This document shows, one piece after another, positions 26,360 through 34,840 of a DNA stretch of 64,000 bases. A model generated the notes under the pieces. That model had not been told where the DNA came from and did no database searches. It saw nothing but the letters and a program-made list of their open reading frames with translations. Where the stretch lies: contig NZ_JAMBOI010000010.1 of NCBI RefSeq assembly GCF_023715535.1, forward strand, positions 1 through 64,000, written 5' to 3'. Position 1 is the stretch's first letter; each line of letters begins with the position of its first letter. The translations under genes were made by a program, and so were the position numbers. The DNA is from Sporosarcina luteola. Lineage in GTDB: Bacteria; Bacillota; Bacilli; Bacillales_A; Planococcaceae.

Positions 26360-27637
26360 ATGTATTCTAATTGGAATGAAAAGCTAAATCAAGTAACTGA
26401 AAACACATTAATTGTCGGCATGGATATCGCTAAGAGTACTCATTACGCATGCTTTGTAGATGAACGCGGACGTGTACTTGAGAAAGCTTTTGCCGTACAT
26501 CAATCCAGAGAAGGATTTGAAGCATTATATCAAAATGTACTTCGTGCTATGAAAGTACATGAGAAAACTGATGTTATCGTTGGGATTGAGCCTACCGGCC
26601 ACTATTGGATGAACCTTGCTTATTTCTTGGATTCCTATGGAATCCCGCTTGTAATGGTCAACCCATTACACGTCAAGCGGTCAAAGGAACTGGATGATAA
26701 CCTACAGACGAAGAACGATAAGAAAGATGCCGTCGTCATTGCTCGGCTCATGAAGGACGGGCGTTTCAGCTATCCACGCATTCTTAAGGATATAGAGGCA
26801 GAGTTGCGAATTGGCTCTACACTTCGTTCAAAGCTGACAGTGGACTTGTCGAGCCTCAAGAACCGGATCATTCGCTGGCTTGATCGGTACTTCCCGGAGT
26901 TTACACAGGTCTATCCGACTTTCGGGAAGATGGCATTCGCTACGCTTGAGAAAACACCTTTGCCACAGGACATCGTAGGGAAAACGGCTGAAGAGTTAGT
27001 CTTTCTCTACCGACAGGTAGAGGGAATGAGAGCGCCGCAATTACCAAAGGCAAGACTTCTGGTTGATGTAGCCAACCAATCTATCGGGTTGACGGAAGGA
27101 TCGCAGATGGCACGATTCGAAATCGCCACGCTCATCCGTCAGTACCGATTGTTAGAGGAAGAAATAGAAGAGGTAAATAGCCAATTGGCCGAATTGGCTA
27201 AGTCTACAGGAGAGTATGTATACCTCTCAACTGTACCCGGCTTAGGGGATGCTACAATCGTTGATCTACTCTCCGAAGTCGGTAGCTTTTCACATTATGA
27301 AAATCCACGCCAACTCATCAAACTCGCGGGATTAACATTACGTGAAAATTCTTCCGGACAACACAAGGGGCGAAAACATATCTCTAAACGAGGCCGAAAG
27401 AGGTTAAGGAATGTTCTATTTAAAGTCATCGTTCCACTAATCAGGCACAATGAAGCGTTTAAACGGCTACATGAATACTACACGACTCGCCAACATTATC
27501 CCCTGCGGGGAAAACAATCGATGGTCGTGCTATGCGGTAAATTACTGAAAGTATTACATGGAATTTGTAAGAAGAAAGTTCATTTCGATGAGCGGCATAT
27601 GATGAACGATCTCCACTGTCTCGCAACGGCAGCGTAG
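26360..27637 (+). CDS. IS110-family transposase (DEDD, RuvC-like)
   Basis: A 425-aa recombinase. The N-terminal RuvC-like domain has GMDIAKSTHYACFVDERGRV (first Asp), GIEPTGHYW (Glu) and KNDKKDAVVIARL (Asp pair). The C-terminal Tnp20 domain has STVPGLGDATIVDLLSEVGS, GLTLRENSSGQHKGRKHISK and the conserved Ser region. ATG 26360 lies after CAGGAGGACTACTCT. Length and motifs look intact, so it may be active. IS110 enzymes are guided by a bridge RNA from a non-coding flank; here the long flank lies downstream, as in the IS1111 group. Confidence 0.92.
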   Translation: MYSNWNEKLNQVTENTLIVGMDIAKSTHYACFVDERGRVLEKAFAVHQSREGFEALYQNVLRAMKVHEKTDVIVGIEPTGHYWMNLAYFLDSYGIPLVMVNPLHVKRSKELDDNLQTKNDKKDAVVIARLMKDGRFSYPRILKDIEAELRIGSTLRSKLTVDLSSLKNRIIRWLDRYFPEFTQVYPTFGKMAFATLEKTPLPQDIVGKTAEELVFLYRQVEGMRAPQLPKARLLVDVANQSIGLTEGSQMARFEIATLIRQYRLLEEEIEEVNSQLAELAKSTGEYVYLSTVPGLGDATIVDLLSEVGSFSHYENPRQLIKLAGLTLRENSSGQHKGRKHISKRGRKRLRNVLFKVIVPLIRHNEAFKRLHEYYTTRQHYPLRGKQSMVVLCGKLLKVLHGICKKKVHFDERHMMNDLHCLATAA

Positions 27638-27639
27638 GA

Positions 27640-27990
27640 CATTTCAAATCAATCTATCTATGACAAGAAGAATGACACGGAGAAGCCAGCACAGTACTAA
27701 AACTCAGACCAAGAGTCCCTGGAGCAGCTTAGCAGGCCTCTGCCTTATGAATAGACCGAACGAAGGAATGTTAGCGCACAGACGCCAAGAGACATGGGAG
27801 GGTACGTCATCATAAGCATCGCAGAGATCCATTGTGCATCAAAAAATGGGTAAGAAAAGCTAATGTTTCCCATTAGTTTCAGCGAAGCGTACACTCATCT
27901 TGGTAATAAAACAATAAATTCAAATCTATGTTAATAAGTTAGCAAAAAAATAATTTTCCTCACATCACGAAGTGATGTAACCGTTGATAC
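27640..27990 (+). ncRNA. Candidate bridge-RNA region in the downstream flank of the IS110-family element
   Basis: About 350 bp follow the transposase without a usable ORF. The first 200 bp are of mixed composition with stem-forming stretches (for example CTGGAGCAGCTTAGCAGGCC near 27719). A CATCAC / GTGATG hairpin lies at 27962-27977. Bridge RNAs of IS1111-type elements come from this position. No loops could be matched to target or donor ends by eye, so this is a positional inference. Confidence 0.35.
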
Positions 27991-28003
27991 TTCAATGTTT
28001 ATA

Positions 28004-28024
28004 GAGGGAGGTTAGTTGAATAAG
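28004..28024 (+). repeat. attC-like repeat 19, closing part
   Basis: AGGGAGGTTAGTTGAATAAG completes the repeat interrupted at 26252 and leads into the next lipoprotein gene. Confidence 0.75.
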
Positions 28025-28076
28025 GATATGTAACTTTATTTTAAAATTTAAGTCTAATTTTAGAGGAGGGTTATTA

Positions 28077-28445
28077 ATGAAAAATTTATTTGTTTTATTT
28101 GTCATATGTGGCTTCATATTAGCTGGTTGCTCAGAAGAACAAGAAAGTAAAGGTCAAAATGAAGGCAGTTCTGAAACAGTCACCACCACTAAAGCGAATT
28201 CCTTAGAGCTAAAAGAAACAGAAGGAGTGGGAATTTTCGCAAAAGCAGTAAGTGATTCAAAGAAAGAGCCTGGTATTGTCAACATGACAAATCCCCAATA
28301 TAAATTTAGTATTTGTGAAGAATCCTATTTGCTTTGGATAACTGAAGATTCCGGGACCATAATGAACACAAAAGACACACACACGATTTATACATTATCC
28401 AGTAATTCAGTCCAAGAAGTTTATGAGTTTGTTAGTAAAGGTTAA
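28077..28445 (+). CDS. Small lipoprotein
   Basis: A 122-aa predicted lipoprotein with signal MKNLFVLFVICGFILAGC (lipobox LAGC). A Ser/Glu/Thr-rich linker (residues about 20-45) precedes a small domain including NPQYKFSICEESYLLWITED and NTKDTHTIYTLSSNSVQEVY. ATG 28077 follows GAGGAGGGTTATTA. Function unknown. Confidence 0.7.
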   Translation: MKNLFVLFVICGFILAGCSEEQESKGQNEGSSETVTTTKANSLELKETEGVGIFAKAVSDSKKEPGIVNMTNPQYKFSICEESYLLWITEDSGTIMNTKDTHTIYTLSSNSVQEVYEFVSKG

Positions 28446-28459
28446 AAATATTCATCTTT

Positions 28460-28480
28460 AACTAACGCAGCAGTTTAGTT
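28460..28480 (+). repeat. attC-like repeat 20, right half
   Basis: AACTAACGCAGCAGTTTAGT, shortly after the lipoprotein stop, with no left arm. Just downstream (28515-28575) lies a small broken reading frame of about 18 codons, likely a gene remnant. Confidence 0.7.
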
Positions 28481-28590
28481 GAACAAGGGATGAAAAAATA
28501 GAACGAAAAGGAGAATGGAAAAAATGAACAACGTGATGTTCCAGTAGGAAATTTAGAGCAAGAAAAAAATAGATGAATGGAGGCTGATTT

Positions 28591-28869
28591 ATGAAAAAAT
28601 ATAAATTTAGTTTTTGGCTCACAATAATTGCTATCGGTATATGCCTTATCAATTTATTGGGATATGATGATAAATCCATATTATTATTTTTAGTAAGTCC
28701 ACCGTTTCAGATAATGGGAACGCATTGGTTTGTTGAAAACTTTACACACCCTGCTAATATTTCAATAGAAATAAAGTATGTTTTAACTATATTGTTTTGG
28801 TTTTTATTTGGTATTACATTGGATAACTTTATCCGTAAGCTGTTAAACAAAGGCAATCGGAAAGAGTGA
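28591..28869 (+). CDS. Small membrane protein
   Basis: A 92-aa protein starting at ATG 28591, after TGGAGGCTGATTT. Two or three hydrophobic segments (about 6-24, 27-48, 62-82) and a basic C-terminus (RKLLNKGNRKE). No family recognised. Last gene of the array, before the final repeat fragment at 28974. Confidence 0.7.
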   Translation: MKKYKFSFWLTIIAIGICLINLLGYDDKSILLFLVSPPFQIMGTHWFVENFTHPANISIEIKYVLTILFWFLFGITLDNFIRKLLNKGNRKE

Positions 28870-28973
28870 AAATGTTAGTTGTATTCATAAGAAAAGAAAT
28901 ACACAAATAAAAATAGCCGTTTCCTGGCTTTTTTTTGTTGAGCATCTGGAACCTAATATGCATCGTTCTTCTT

Positions 28974-28993
28974 CACTAACGGGTGCTTTAGTT
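28974..28993 (+). repeat. attC-like repeat 21, collapsed final copy
   Basis: CACTAACGGGTGCTTTAGTT joins a left-arm start directly to a closing TTTAGTT. It marks the right end of the array. Confidence 0.65.
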
Positions 28994-29021
28994 TAATAAG
29001 AATAGTAAAATATTCCGCCAA

Positions 29022-29048
29022 AAAAACGCTCATTTCTGAGCGTTTTTA
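29022..29048. terminator. Bidirectional-type terminator at right end of the array
   Basis: The stem AAAAACGCTC / GAGCGTTTTT with a 6-nt loop has an A run on the left and a T run on the right. It insulates polA from the cassette block. Confidence 0.85.
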
Positions 29049-29284
29049 CTTGTTTTTTATCTAGTTATTTCACTGTTGAAATATATGCTAATTAACCTGT
29101 AATTTACTTTGATAATTGCACTTTTCTCCCCATCTTATTTATGTTTGAAAAACACAAATACGAAAATTGTTCTTTGGACAGCGTTATTGGTAGTTACACT
29201 TGTCAACATGGTAAGATAAGTGGAGATAACGTTTTTTTTGGAGATTGAATTAGCCATTTTCAGCTGAAACAATTTTTAGTTGAT

Positions 29285-29390
29285 TGGAGTGGAAGGTGGC
29301 GAAGTGCAAGGATATGCTCTCAAAGCTTCGCTGTTGTTCGCAAAAGCCGTTCTTCGTTACGGCTTTTCCACGGCAGGTAGCTGGAAGTTA
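29285..29390 (+). repeat. REP-like dispersed repeat fragment at right edge of the accessory block
   Basis: TTGATTGGAGTGGAAGGTGG and a CCGTTCTTCGTTACGGCTTT segment match parts of the repeats at 61450-61730, 14504-14745 and 40125-40265. The rest of 28870-29440 (including 29050-29280) shows no gene or other recognisable feature. Confidence 0.55.
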
Positions 29391-29440
29391 AAAATTAATT
29401 TGACTTATAATTAGATGAACGAATAAGGGAGTGGAATCAT

Positions 29441-32065
29441 GTGACGAAAAAGAAAGTAGTGCTTTTAGATGGAAATAGCTTGGCGTATCGTGCGTTTTTT
29501 GCTTTGCCTTTATTGACGAACGATACTGGCATTCATACCAATGCAGTGTACGGATTCACTATGATGCTGCAAAACATACTGGCGGAAGAAAAGCCGACAC
29601 ATATGCTCGTCGCCTGGGATGCCGGAAAGACGACGTTCAGACACTCCACATTCACGGAGTATAAAGGCGGCCGTCAAAAGACGCCACCGGAGCTTTCAGA
29701 ACAATTCCCTTACTTGCGGAAACTACTTGACGCTTTCCAGATCCCGCAATATGAACTCGATCAGTATGAAGCGGATGATATTATTGGGACATTAAGCAAG
29801 TCGGGTGACGAAGAGGGCGTGGAAGTCATCATCATTTCAGGTGACAAGGACTTAACGCAGCTGGCGAGCGACCATACGACGGTGTGCATTACACGAAAAG
29901 GGATTACTGACCTTGAAAAATATACACCAGCACATGTTATGGAGAAATACGGCATTACACCACCGCAGATTATTGACATGAAAGGTCTCATGGGAGATGC
30001 TTCCGACAATATTCCTGGCGTTCCGGGCGTTGGTGAAAAGACGGCACTTAAACTTTTGAAGGAATACGGCTCTGTCGAAAAGGTATATGAATCCCTGGAT
30101 TCCGTTTCAGGAAAGAAATTGAAGGAAAACTTGACGGAAAATGAAGAGCAGGCATTCATGAGCAAAAAGCTTGCGACAATTGAAGTGAATGCCCCGATTA
30201 CAATTTCGATGGACGACTTGACATACTCAGGACCGGATGAAGAAAACGTCAAAACGATTTATGAGGAACTGAAGTTCAAGACGTTGCTTGAAAAAATGGC
30301 TCCTCAAACGGAAAGTGAACCTGTAAAGGAAATCGACGTTCAAATCGTCACCGATCCTGAAACAATAGAACTCGCGGATGAAATGGCGGTCCATGTGGAA
30401 ATGATGGATGAAAATTACTTGTCCTCGGAAGTTACAGGTATCAGCATGACGGACGGCGAACAAACAATATTCATTCCAATCGCGGTCTTGCAACAATCCG
30501 AACGTCTAAAAGAATGGCTGGGTAATGAAGAGAATAGGAAGCTTGCGACCGATTCAAAATCTGCTTCTGCATCACTCTTACGATATGGCATCGAAGTGAA
30601 TGGCTTTGAATTTGATTTATTGCTAGCGACTTATATTGCGAATCCATCTACCTCTTATACGGATGTCGCTTCCGTCGCAAAGGAATTCAACTATTCGGAT
30701 GTGCAGCCTGATGAAGTGGTGTACGGAAAAGGCGCAAAAAAAGCATTGCCTGACGAAAAAACGCTTGCGGACCATGCCGGCAGAAAAGCACAAGCAGTAT
30801 GGAAGCTGAAGCCGGTGTTAGAAGATAAATTGCGAGAAAACGAGCAGTTCGGATTATATCGCGAACTCGAAATGCCGCTTGCAAAAATTCTTGGGAAGAT
30901 GGAATCGACGGGTGTTAAAACGGACTTAGGAATCCTTCAGCAAATCGGACTTCAGCTTTCCACGAGATTGACCGAACTCGAATCAATCATCTATGAGATG
31001 GCTGGACAACCATTCAATATCAATTCTCCAAAGCAGTTAGGTGAAATCCTGTTCGAGAAGATCGGGTTAACTCCGATCAAAAAAACAAAGACGGGCTATT
31101 CGACTGCAGCAGATGTGCTGGAGAAGCTTGAAAGCGAGCATGAAATCATCAGTTTCATTTTGACATACCGTCAGCTCGGTAAGTTGAACTCGACTTATAT
31201 TGAAGGTTTGTCGAAGGAGATCCACGAGGACGGAAAAATCCATACTCGATTCCAACAGGCATTGACGCAAACAGGCCGATTAAGCTCCATCAATCCGAAC
31301 TTGCAGAACATCCCGATCCGTCTCGAGGAAGGCAGAAAGATCCGTGCTGCATTTGTTCCATCAGAACCGGGCTGGCTTATGTTCGCAGCTGACTATTCAC
31401 AGATTGAATTGCGTGTCCTTGCCCATATGTCCCAGGACGAGAAAATGATTTCGGCTTTCCGGGAAGGGGAGGATATCCATACAAAGACAGCGATGGACGT
31501 TTTCGGTGTGGATAAAGATGCCGTGTCCTCAGACATGAGGCGGACTGCGAAGGCGGTCAACTTCGGAATTGTCTATGGCATCAGCGATTACGGTCTGTCC
31601 CAAAGCTTGAATATCACCCGGAAGGAAGCAGGAAAATTCATCAACACGTATCTTGAGACGTTCCCTGGCGTAAAGCAATACATGGAAGATATTGTCTCCG
31701 AGGCGAAAATGAAGGGCTATGTCGTCACGATGATGAACAGACGAAGATACTTGCCTGATATTACAAGTTCGAATTTCAATTTGCGGAGCTTTGCAGAAAG
31801 AACGGCTATGAATACGCCGATACAAGGGACTGCCGCAGATATCATTAAAAAGGCGATGATCGATATGGATGCCAGATTGAAGGAGGAAAACATGCAGACG
31901 CGCATGCTCCTTCAAGTGCATGATGAATTGATCTTTGAAGCGCCTGAGGAAGAAATCGAAAAACTGAAGATAATCGTACCGGAAGTGATGGAATCTGCTT
32001 TGGCACTCGATGTACCTTTAAAGGCCGAGTGGGCGTTTGGTCATTCTTGGTACGAAACGAAGTGA
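29441..32065 (+). CDS. polA: DNA polymerase I
   Basis: This 874-aa polymerase serves Okazaki-fragment maturation and excision repair. The N-terminal 5'-3' exonuclease has KKVVLLDGNSLAYRAFFA, YEADDIIGTL and GDASDNIPGVPGVGEKTA. The middle 3'-5' exonuclease-like domain (about 300-460) lacks the usual acidic catalytic residues, as in Bacillus/Geobacillus. The polymerase domain has motif A ADYSQIELRVLAHMS, the O-helix RRTAKAVNFGIVYGIS and motif C LLQVHDELIFE. The start is GTG 29441 after AAGGGAGTGGAA. It forms a polA-mutM-coaE operon with gaps of 9 and 16 nt. Confidence 0.97.
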   Translation: MTKKKVVLLDGNSLAYRAFFALPLLTNDTGIHTNAVYGFTMMLQNILAEEKPTHMLVAWDAGKTTFRHSTFTEYKGGRQKTPPELSEQFPYLRKLLDAFQIPQYELDQYEADDIIGTLSKSGDEEGVEVIIISGDKDLTQLASDHTTVCITRKGITDLEKYTPAHVMEKYGITPPQIIDMKGLMGDASDNIPGVPGVGEKTALKLLKEYGSVEKVYESLDSVSGKKLKENLTENEEQAFMSKKLATIEVNAPITISMDDLTYSGPDEENVKTIYEELKFKTLLEKMAPQTESEPVKEIDVQIVTDPETIELADEMAVHVEMMDENYLSSEVTGISMTDGEQTIFIPIAVLQQSERLKEWLGNEENRKLATDSKSASASLLRYGIEVNGFEFDLLLATYIANPSTSYTDVASVAKEFNYSDVQPDEVVYGKGAKKALPDEKTLADHAGRKAQAVWKLKPVLEDKLRENEQFGLYRELEMPLAKILGKMESTGVKTDLGILQQIGLQLSTRLTELESIIYEMAGQPFNINSPKQLGEILFEKIGLTPIKKTKTGYSTAADVLEKLESEHEIISFILTYRQLGKLNSTYIEGLSKEIHEDGKIHTRFQQALTQTGRLSSINPNLQNIPIRLEEGRKIRAAFVPSEPGWLMFAADYSQIELRVLAHMSQDEKMISAFREGEDIHTKTAMDVFGVDKDAVSSDMRRTAKAVNFGIVYGISDYGLSQSLNITRKEAGKFINTYLETFPGVKQYMEDIVSEAKMKGYVVTMMNRRRYLPDITSSNFNLRSFAERTAMNTPIQGTAADIIKKAMIDMDARLKEENMQTRMLLQVHDELIFEAPEEEIEKLKIIVPEVMESALALDVPLKAEWAFGHSWYETK

Positions 32066-32074
32066 GGAATAGAA

Positions 32075-32947
32075 ATGCCAGAACTGCCTGAAGTGGAAGG
32101 TGTCGTCCGCGAATTATCGTCCGTCTCCATCGGGCGCACCATTTCTGAAGTGCAAGTTTCCGATGTAATAAGGAGATCCAAAGAATTGGGCAAGGAAGCG
32201 ATTGTCAAAGGGAAAACCCTTGAAGATTTTATCGAAGAGCTTGCCTCCATGACGATTGTGGACATCACGAGAAGAAGTAAATATATTTATTTCCATTTGG
32301 AAAAGGACGGGCAGCCGTACTTGCTTGTCAGCCATCTTGGCATGTCGGGTGCGTGGTTCATTGTCGACACGTTGGAAGACGTTACGGAACAGAAATTCAG
32401 GAACCATATCCATGTCGTTCTCAAGATGGCGGATGGAGGACTGCTCGTCTATTCCGATATCCGTCGATTCGGGGAATTGCGCCTGTTGCAAAAGGAAGGG
32501 GATTATATGCCATTGCTGAAAATGGCCCCAGAACCGTTTGACACAATTGCCGCCGACCATTTCCTCGCTATGGCTTCAACACCGAAATATGCGCGGAAGC
32601 CAATCAAAGAAGTGATCATGGATGGCCATGTCATTTCGGGTTGCGGAAATATCTATGCAACGGAAGCGCTATTCCGAATGAAGATCCACCCGGGAAGGGC
32701 GACGGAACGGATAAGCGAAAAAAGGAAACGGGAATTATTCCGGGAAATCGTTGATGTCTTGCAAGAAAGCATCGATGCGGGAGGAAGCTCTATCTCAGAT
32801 TATCGGAATATTAATGGGGAAGCAGGAACGATGCAGACCCGTTTGAAGATGTATGGAAAGAAAGAGTGTGGAACGTGCGGAAAAGAGACGAAATGCATGA
32901 AAATCGCCGGCAGGACCTCTGTATATTGTCCCCAATGCCAAAGGTGA
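32075..32947 (+). CDS. mutM: Formamidopyrimidine-DNA glycosylase
   Basis: This 290-aa bifunctional glycosylase/AP lyase removes 8-oxoguanine and formamidopyrimidines. Its N-terminus PELPEVEGVVREL carries the catalytic Pro and Glu, and RRSKYIYF the conserved Lys. The helix-two-turn-helix (SGCGNIYATEALFRMKIHPG) and the C-terminal zinc finger (CGTCG ... YCPQCQ) are complete. ATG 32075 follows the polA stop by 9 nt with a GAGGAATAG ribosome site. Confidence 0.97.
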   Translation: MPELPEVEGVVRELSSVSIGRTISEVQVSDVIRRSKELGKEAIVKGKTLEDFIEELASMTIVDITRRSKYIYFHLEKDGQPYLLVSHLGMSGAWFIVDTLEDVTEQKFRNHIHVVLKMADGGLLVYSDIRRFGELRLLQKEGDYMPLLKMAPEPFDTIAADHFLAMASTPKYARKPIKEVIMDGHVISGCGNIYATEALFRMKIHPGRATERISEKRKRELFREIVDVLQESIDAGGSSISDYRNINGEAGTMQTRLKMYGKKECGTCGKETKCMKIAGRTSVYCPQCQR

Positions 32948-32963
32948 GGAAGGGAGGATTCCA

Positions 32964-33560
32964 ATGATCATCGGTTTGACCGGAAGCATTGCGACCGGCA
33001 AAAGTACCGTGTCGCGGATGCTGAAACAAAAAGGATATCCGATCGTTGACGCGGATGAAATTTCAAGGCTCGTCGTGGAGCCCGGCAGTCCTGCACTTGA
33101 TCAAATTGCCCAGGAGTTCGGTGGGGATGTACTCCTGCCCGACGGTGCGCTGAACAGAGAAAAGCTCGGCAGCCTCATCTTCAATGACGAGGAAAAGCGG
33201 CAAGTGCTGAACGGGATCGTCCATCCAGCTGTCCGGAAGGAAATGATTCGGCAAAAGGAAGAATGGTTGGATAAAGGGGCAAATACGGTCATCATGGATA
33301 TTCCCCTCCTATTCGAAAGCAAGCTTCAGTCGTATGTAGATAAAATAATTGTCGTATCAGCAAAACCCTCCATTCAAAGGGAGCGTCTGATTGCAAGAAA
33401 CGGCTATTCTACGGAGGAAGCAGATGCCCGCATCAACTCGCAACTTCCGATTGCCGAAAAGGAATTGGGCGCGGATGCAGTCATTAATAATGATGGAACA
33501 ATGGATGAGACCGAAATTCAACTCAATGGAATATTACTTGAATGGAAAGCTGAAATTTAA
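32964..33560 (+). CDS. coaE: Dephospho-CoA kinase
   Basis: This 198-aa enzyme phosphorylates dephospho-CoA at the 3'-hydroxyl, the last step of coenzyme A synthesis. The P-loop GLTGSIATGKST is at residues 4-15. VDADEISRLVVEPGSPAL and NTVIMDIPLLFES are typical of the family. ATG 32964 lies after AGGGAGGATTCCA. It is the third gene of the polA operon, as in Bacillus. Confidence 0.95.
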   Translation: MIIGLTGSIATGKSTVSRMLKQKGYPIVDADEISRLVVEPGSPALDQIAQEFGGDVLLPDGALNREKLGSLIFNDEEKRQVLNGIVHPAVRKEMIRQKEEWLDKGANTVIMDIPLLFESKLQSYVDKIIVVSAKPSIQRERLIARNGYSTEEADARINSQLPIAEKELGADAVINNDGTMDETEIQLNGILLEWKAEI

Positions 33561-33634
33561 CTTGAATCATTTTATTCTCTGAAAAGTGGAACATTGCTAT
33601 TTCATTCACAAACTCTTTCCACCCGGTTAAAATG

Positions 33635-33643
33635 TGCTATACT
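33635..33643 (+). promoter_or_regulatory. Extended -10 promoter of gapB
   Basis: TGCTATACT (extended TGn plus TATACT) lies about 55 nt before the gapB start. In B. subtilis gapB is repressed by CcpN on glycolytic carbon; a CcpN box was not identified here. Confidence 0.55.
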
Positions 33644-33696
33644 AATTAACGGATAAACGATAAAAAGTATATAACATTACGCAGGAGGATTTTTTC

Positions 33697-34719
33697 ATGA
33701 CTACTTCGATAGCGATAAACGGTTTTGGGCGGATTGGCCGCATGGTATTCCGACAAATTATCACGAAGGATGACGTGGATGTAGTAGCAATAAATGCATC
33801 CTATCCGGCAGAAACGTTAGCCCATTTGATTAAGTATGACACTAATCATGGAGTTTTTGACGGTGAAGTCGTTGTGGAGGAAGAAGCTCTTGTTGTCAAC
33901 GGAAAGCGGGTCAAATTAATAGCTGAGCGCGATCCGTCCAAGTTGCCTTGGAAAGAGCTTGGTGTCGATGTCGTCATTGAAGCAACTGGTGTATTCAATG
34001 AACGTAGCAAAGCTGCCCTTCATCTGGAGGCAGGTGCAAAAAAAGTCATTTTGACGGCTCCAGGGAAAAATGAAGACGTTACAATCGTTCTTGGTGTGAA
34101 CGATGACAAGCTTGATATTGAAAAACATGATGTCATTTCCAATGCGAGCTGCACGACAAACTGTCTTGCACCTGTTGCAAAGGTGTTGAATGATACATTC
34201 GGCATTGAAAACGGATTGATGACAACTGTTCATGCTTATACAAATGATCAGAAAAACTTGGATAATCCGCATAAGGATCTTCGTCGTGCGCGTGCTTGTG
34301 CACAGTCGATCATCCCGACTTCTACTGGTGCGGCTAAAGCGTTATCGCTTGTCCTGCCTGAGCTTGAAGGGAAAATCCATGGAATGGCGCTTCGTGTACC
34401 AACGCCGAACGTATCATTGGTCGACCTTGTCGTTGATGTTCAAAAAGATGTAACAGTGGAAGAAGTGAATGAAGCATTCATCAAAGCTGCAGAAGGTCCG
34501 ATGGCTGGAATCCTTCGTTTCACGACTGAACCACTTGTATCGATCGACTTCAACACGACTACTGAGTCTGCAACAATTGACGGTCTTTCGACGATTGTCA
34601 TGGGCGACCGCAAAGTGAAAGTGCTTGCTTGGTATGACAATGAATGGGGCTACTCAGCCCGCGTTGTCGAATTGGCTATAAAAGTTGGAACTGCATTGAA
34701 CTCCAAAGTTAATTCCTAA
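33697..34719 (+). CDS. gapB: Glyceraldehyde-3-phosphate dehydrogenase, gluconeogenic GapB type
   Basis: This 340-aa enzyme interconverts glyceraldehyde 3-phosphate and 1,3-bisphosphoglycerate. The N-terminal Rossmann motif [15 protein letters not shown] and the active-site [13 protein letters not shown] (Cys about 152) are intact. Assignment to GapB (NADP-preferring, gluconeogenic) rather than GapA rests on its place between coaE and nrdR and on divergent cofactor-loop residues ([13 protein letters not shown]). A strong terminator follows. The B. subtilis neighbour speD is not present. Confidence 0.92.
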   Translation: MTTSIAINGFGRIGRMVFRQIITKDDVDVVAINASYPAETLAHLIKYDTNHGVFDGEVVVEEEALVVNGKRVKLIAERDPSKLPWKELGVDVVIEATGVFNERSKAALHLEAGAKKVILTAPGKNEDVTIVLGVNDDKLDIEKHDVISNASCTTNCLAPVAKVLNDTFGIENGLMTTVHAYTNDQKNLDNPHKDLRRARACAQSIIPTSTGAAKALSLVLPELEGKIHGMALRVPTPNVSLVDLVVDVQKDVTVEEVNEAFIKAAEGPMAGILRFTTEPLVSIDFNTTTESATIDGLSTIVMGDRKVKVLAWYDNEWGYSARVVELAIKVGTALNSKVNS

Positions 34720-34730
34720 TTCGTAAAATG

Positions 34731-34770
34731 AAAATCGTCCAGGCTGATTACTCGGCTTGGACGATTTTGT
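34731..34770 (+). terminator. Terminator after gapB
   Basis: The stem AAAATCGTCCA / TGGACGATTTT with a further partly paired loop region, ending in a T-rich tail. Confidence 0.85.
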
Positions 34771-34840
34771 ATTCCATTCATTTTTTCATTGAACTTCTGT
34801 TATAATCGATATACTATACGGAATTGCGGAGGAAGCAAAA

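Larger units (their letters stand above)
26253..28003 (+). mobile_element. IS110-family insertion element in an attC-like repeat
   Basis: The element carries a single DEDD-type transposase gene with about 105 bp before it and up to about 365 bp of non-coding sequence after it. Its ends are placed where repeat 19 is interrupted, in the loop between AACTAAA and GTTAGTT. No terminal inverted repeat or target duplication is obvious, as usual for IS110/IS1111. CCTGTTTGA (26257) and TCAAACAGG (26340) form an inverted pair near the left end. Exact ends are uncertain by some bases, and the AT-rich right 150 bp may not belong to it. Confidence 0.75.
15284..29000 (+). repeat. Integron-like cassette array (attC-like repeats alternating with small genes)
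   Basis: About 20 whole or partial copies of one palindromic element separate short genes that nearly all read rightwards. Full copies run from an AACTAAC-like heptamer, through GGGTGCTTTACTTGAAGA, an internal GAGC...GCTC hairpin plus T run, and TTATTGAACTAACG, to GTTAGTTGAATAAG. AACTAAC and GTTAGTT each match 6 of 7 positions of the integron core sites RYYYAAC and GTTRRRY. Copies lie at the 5' and 3' ends of single-gene units, as in cassette arrays. The block is visibly richer in A+T than its surroundings. No intact integrase is in the window; a decayed tyrosine recombinase lies inside. Calling it an integron is inference. Confidence 0.75.

Noticed and set aside
15284..29000. CRISPR array as explanation for the regular repeats
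   Set aside because: Repeats are spaced by whole genes of variable size, not by 30-40 bp spacers. They are imperfect palindromes of 40-95 bp, and no cas genes are present.
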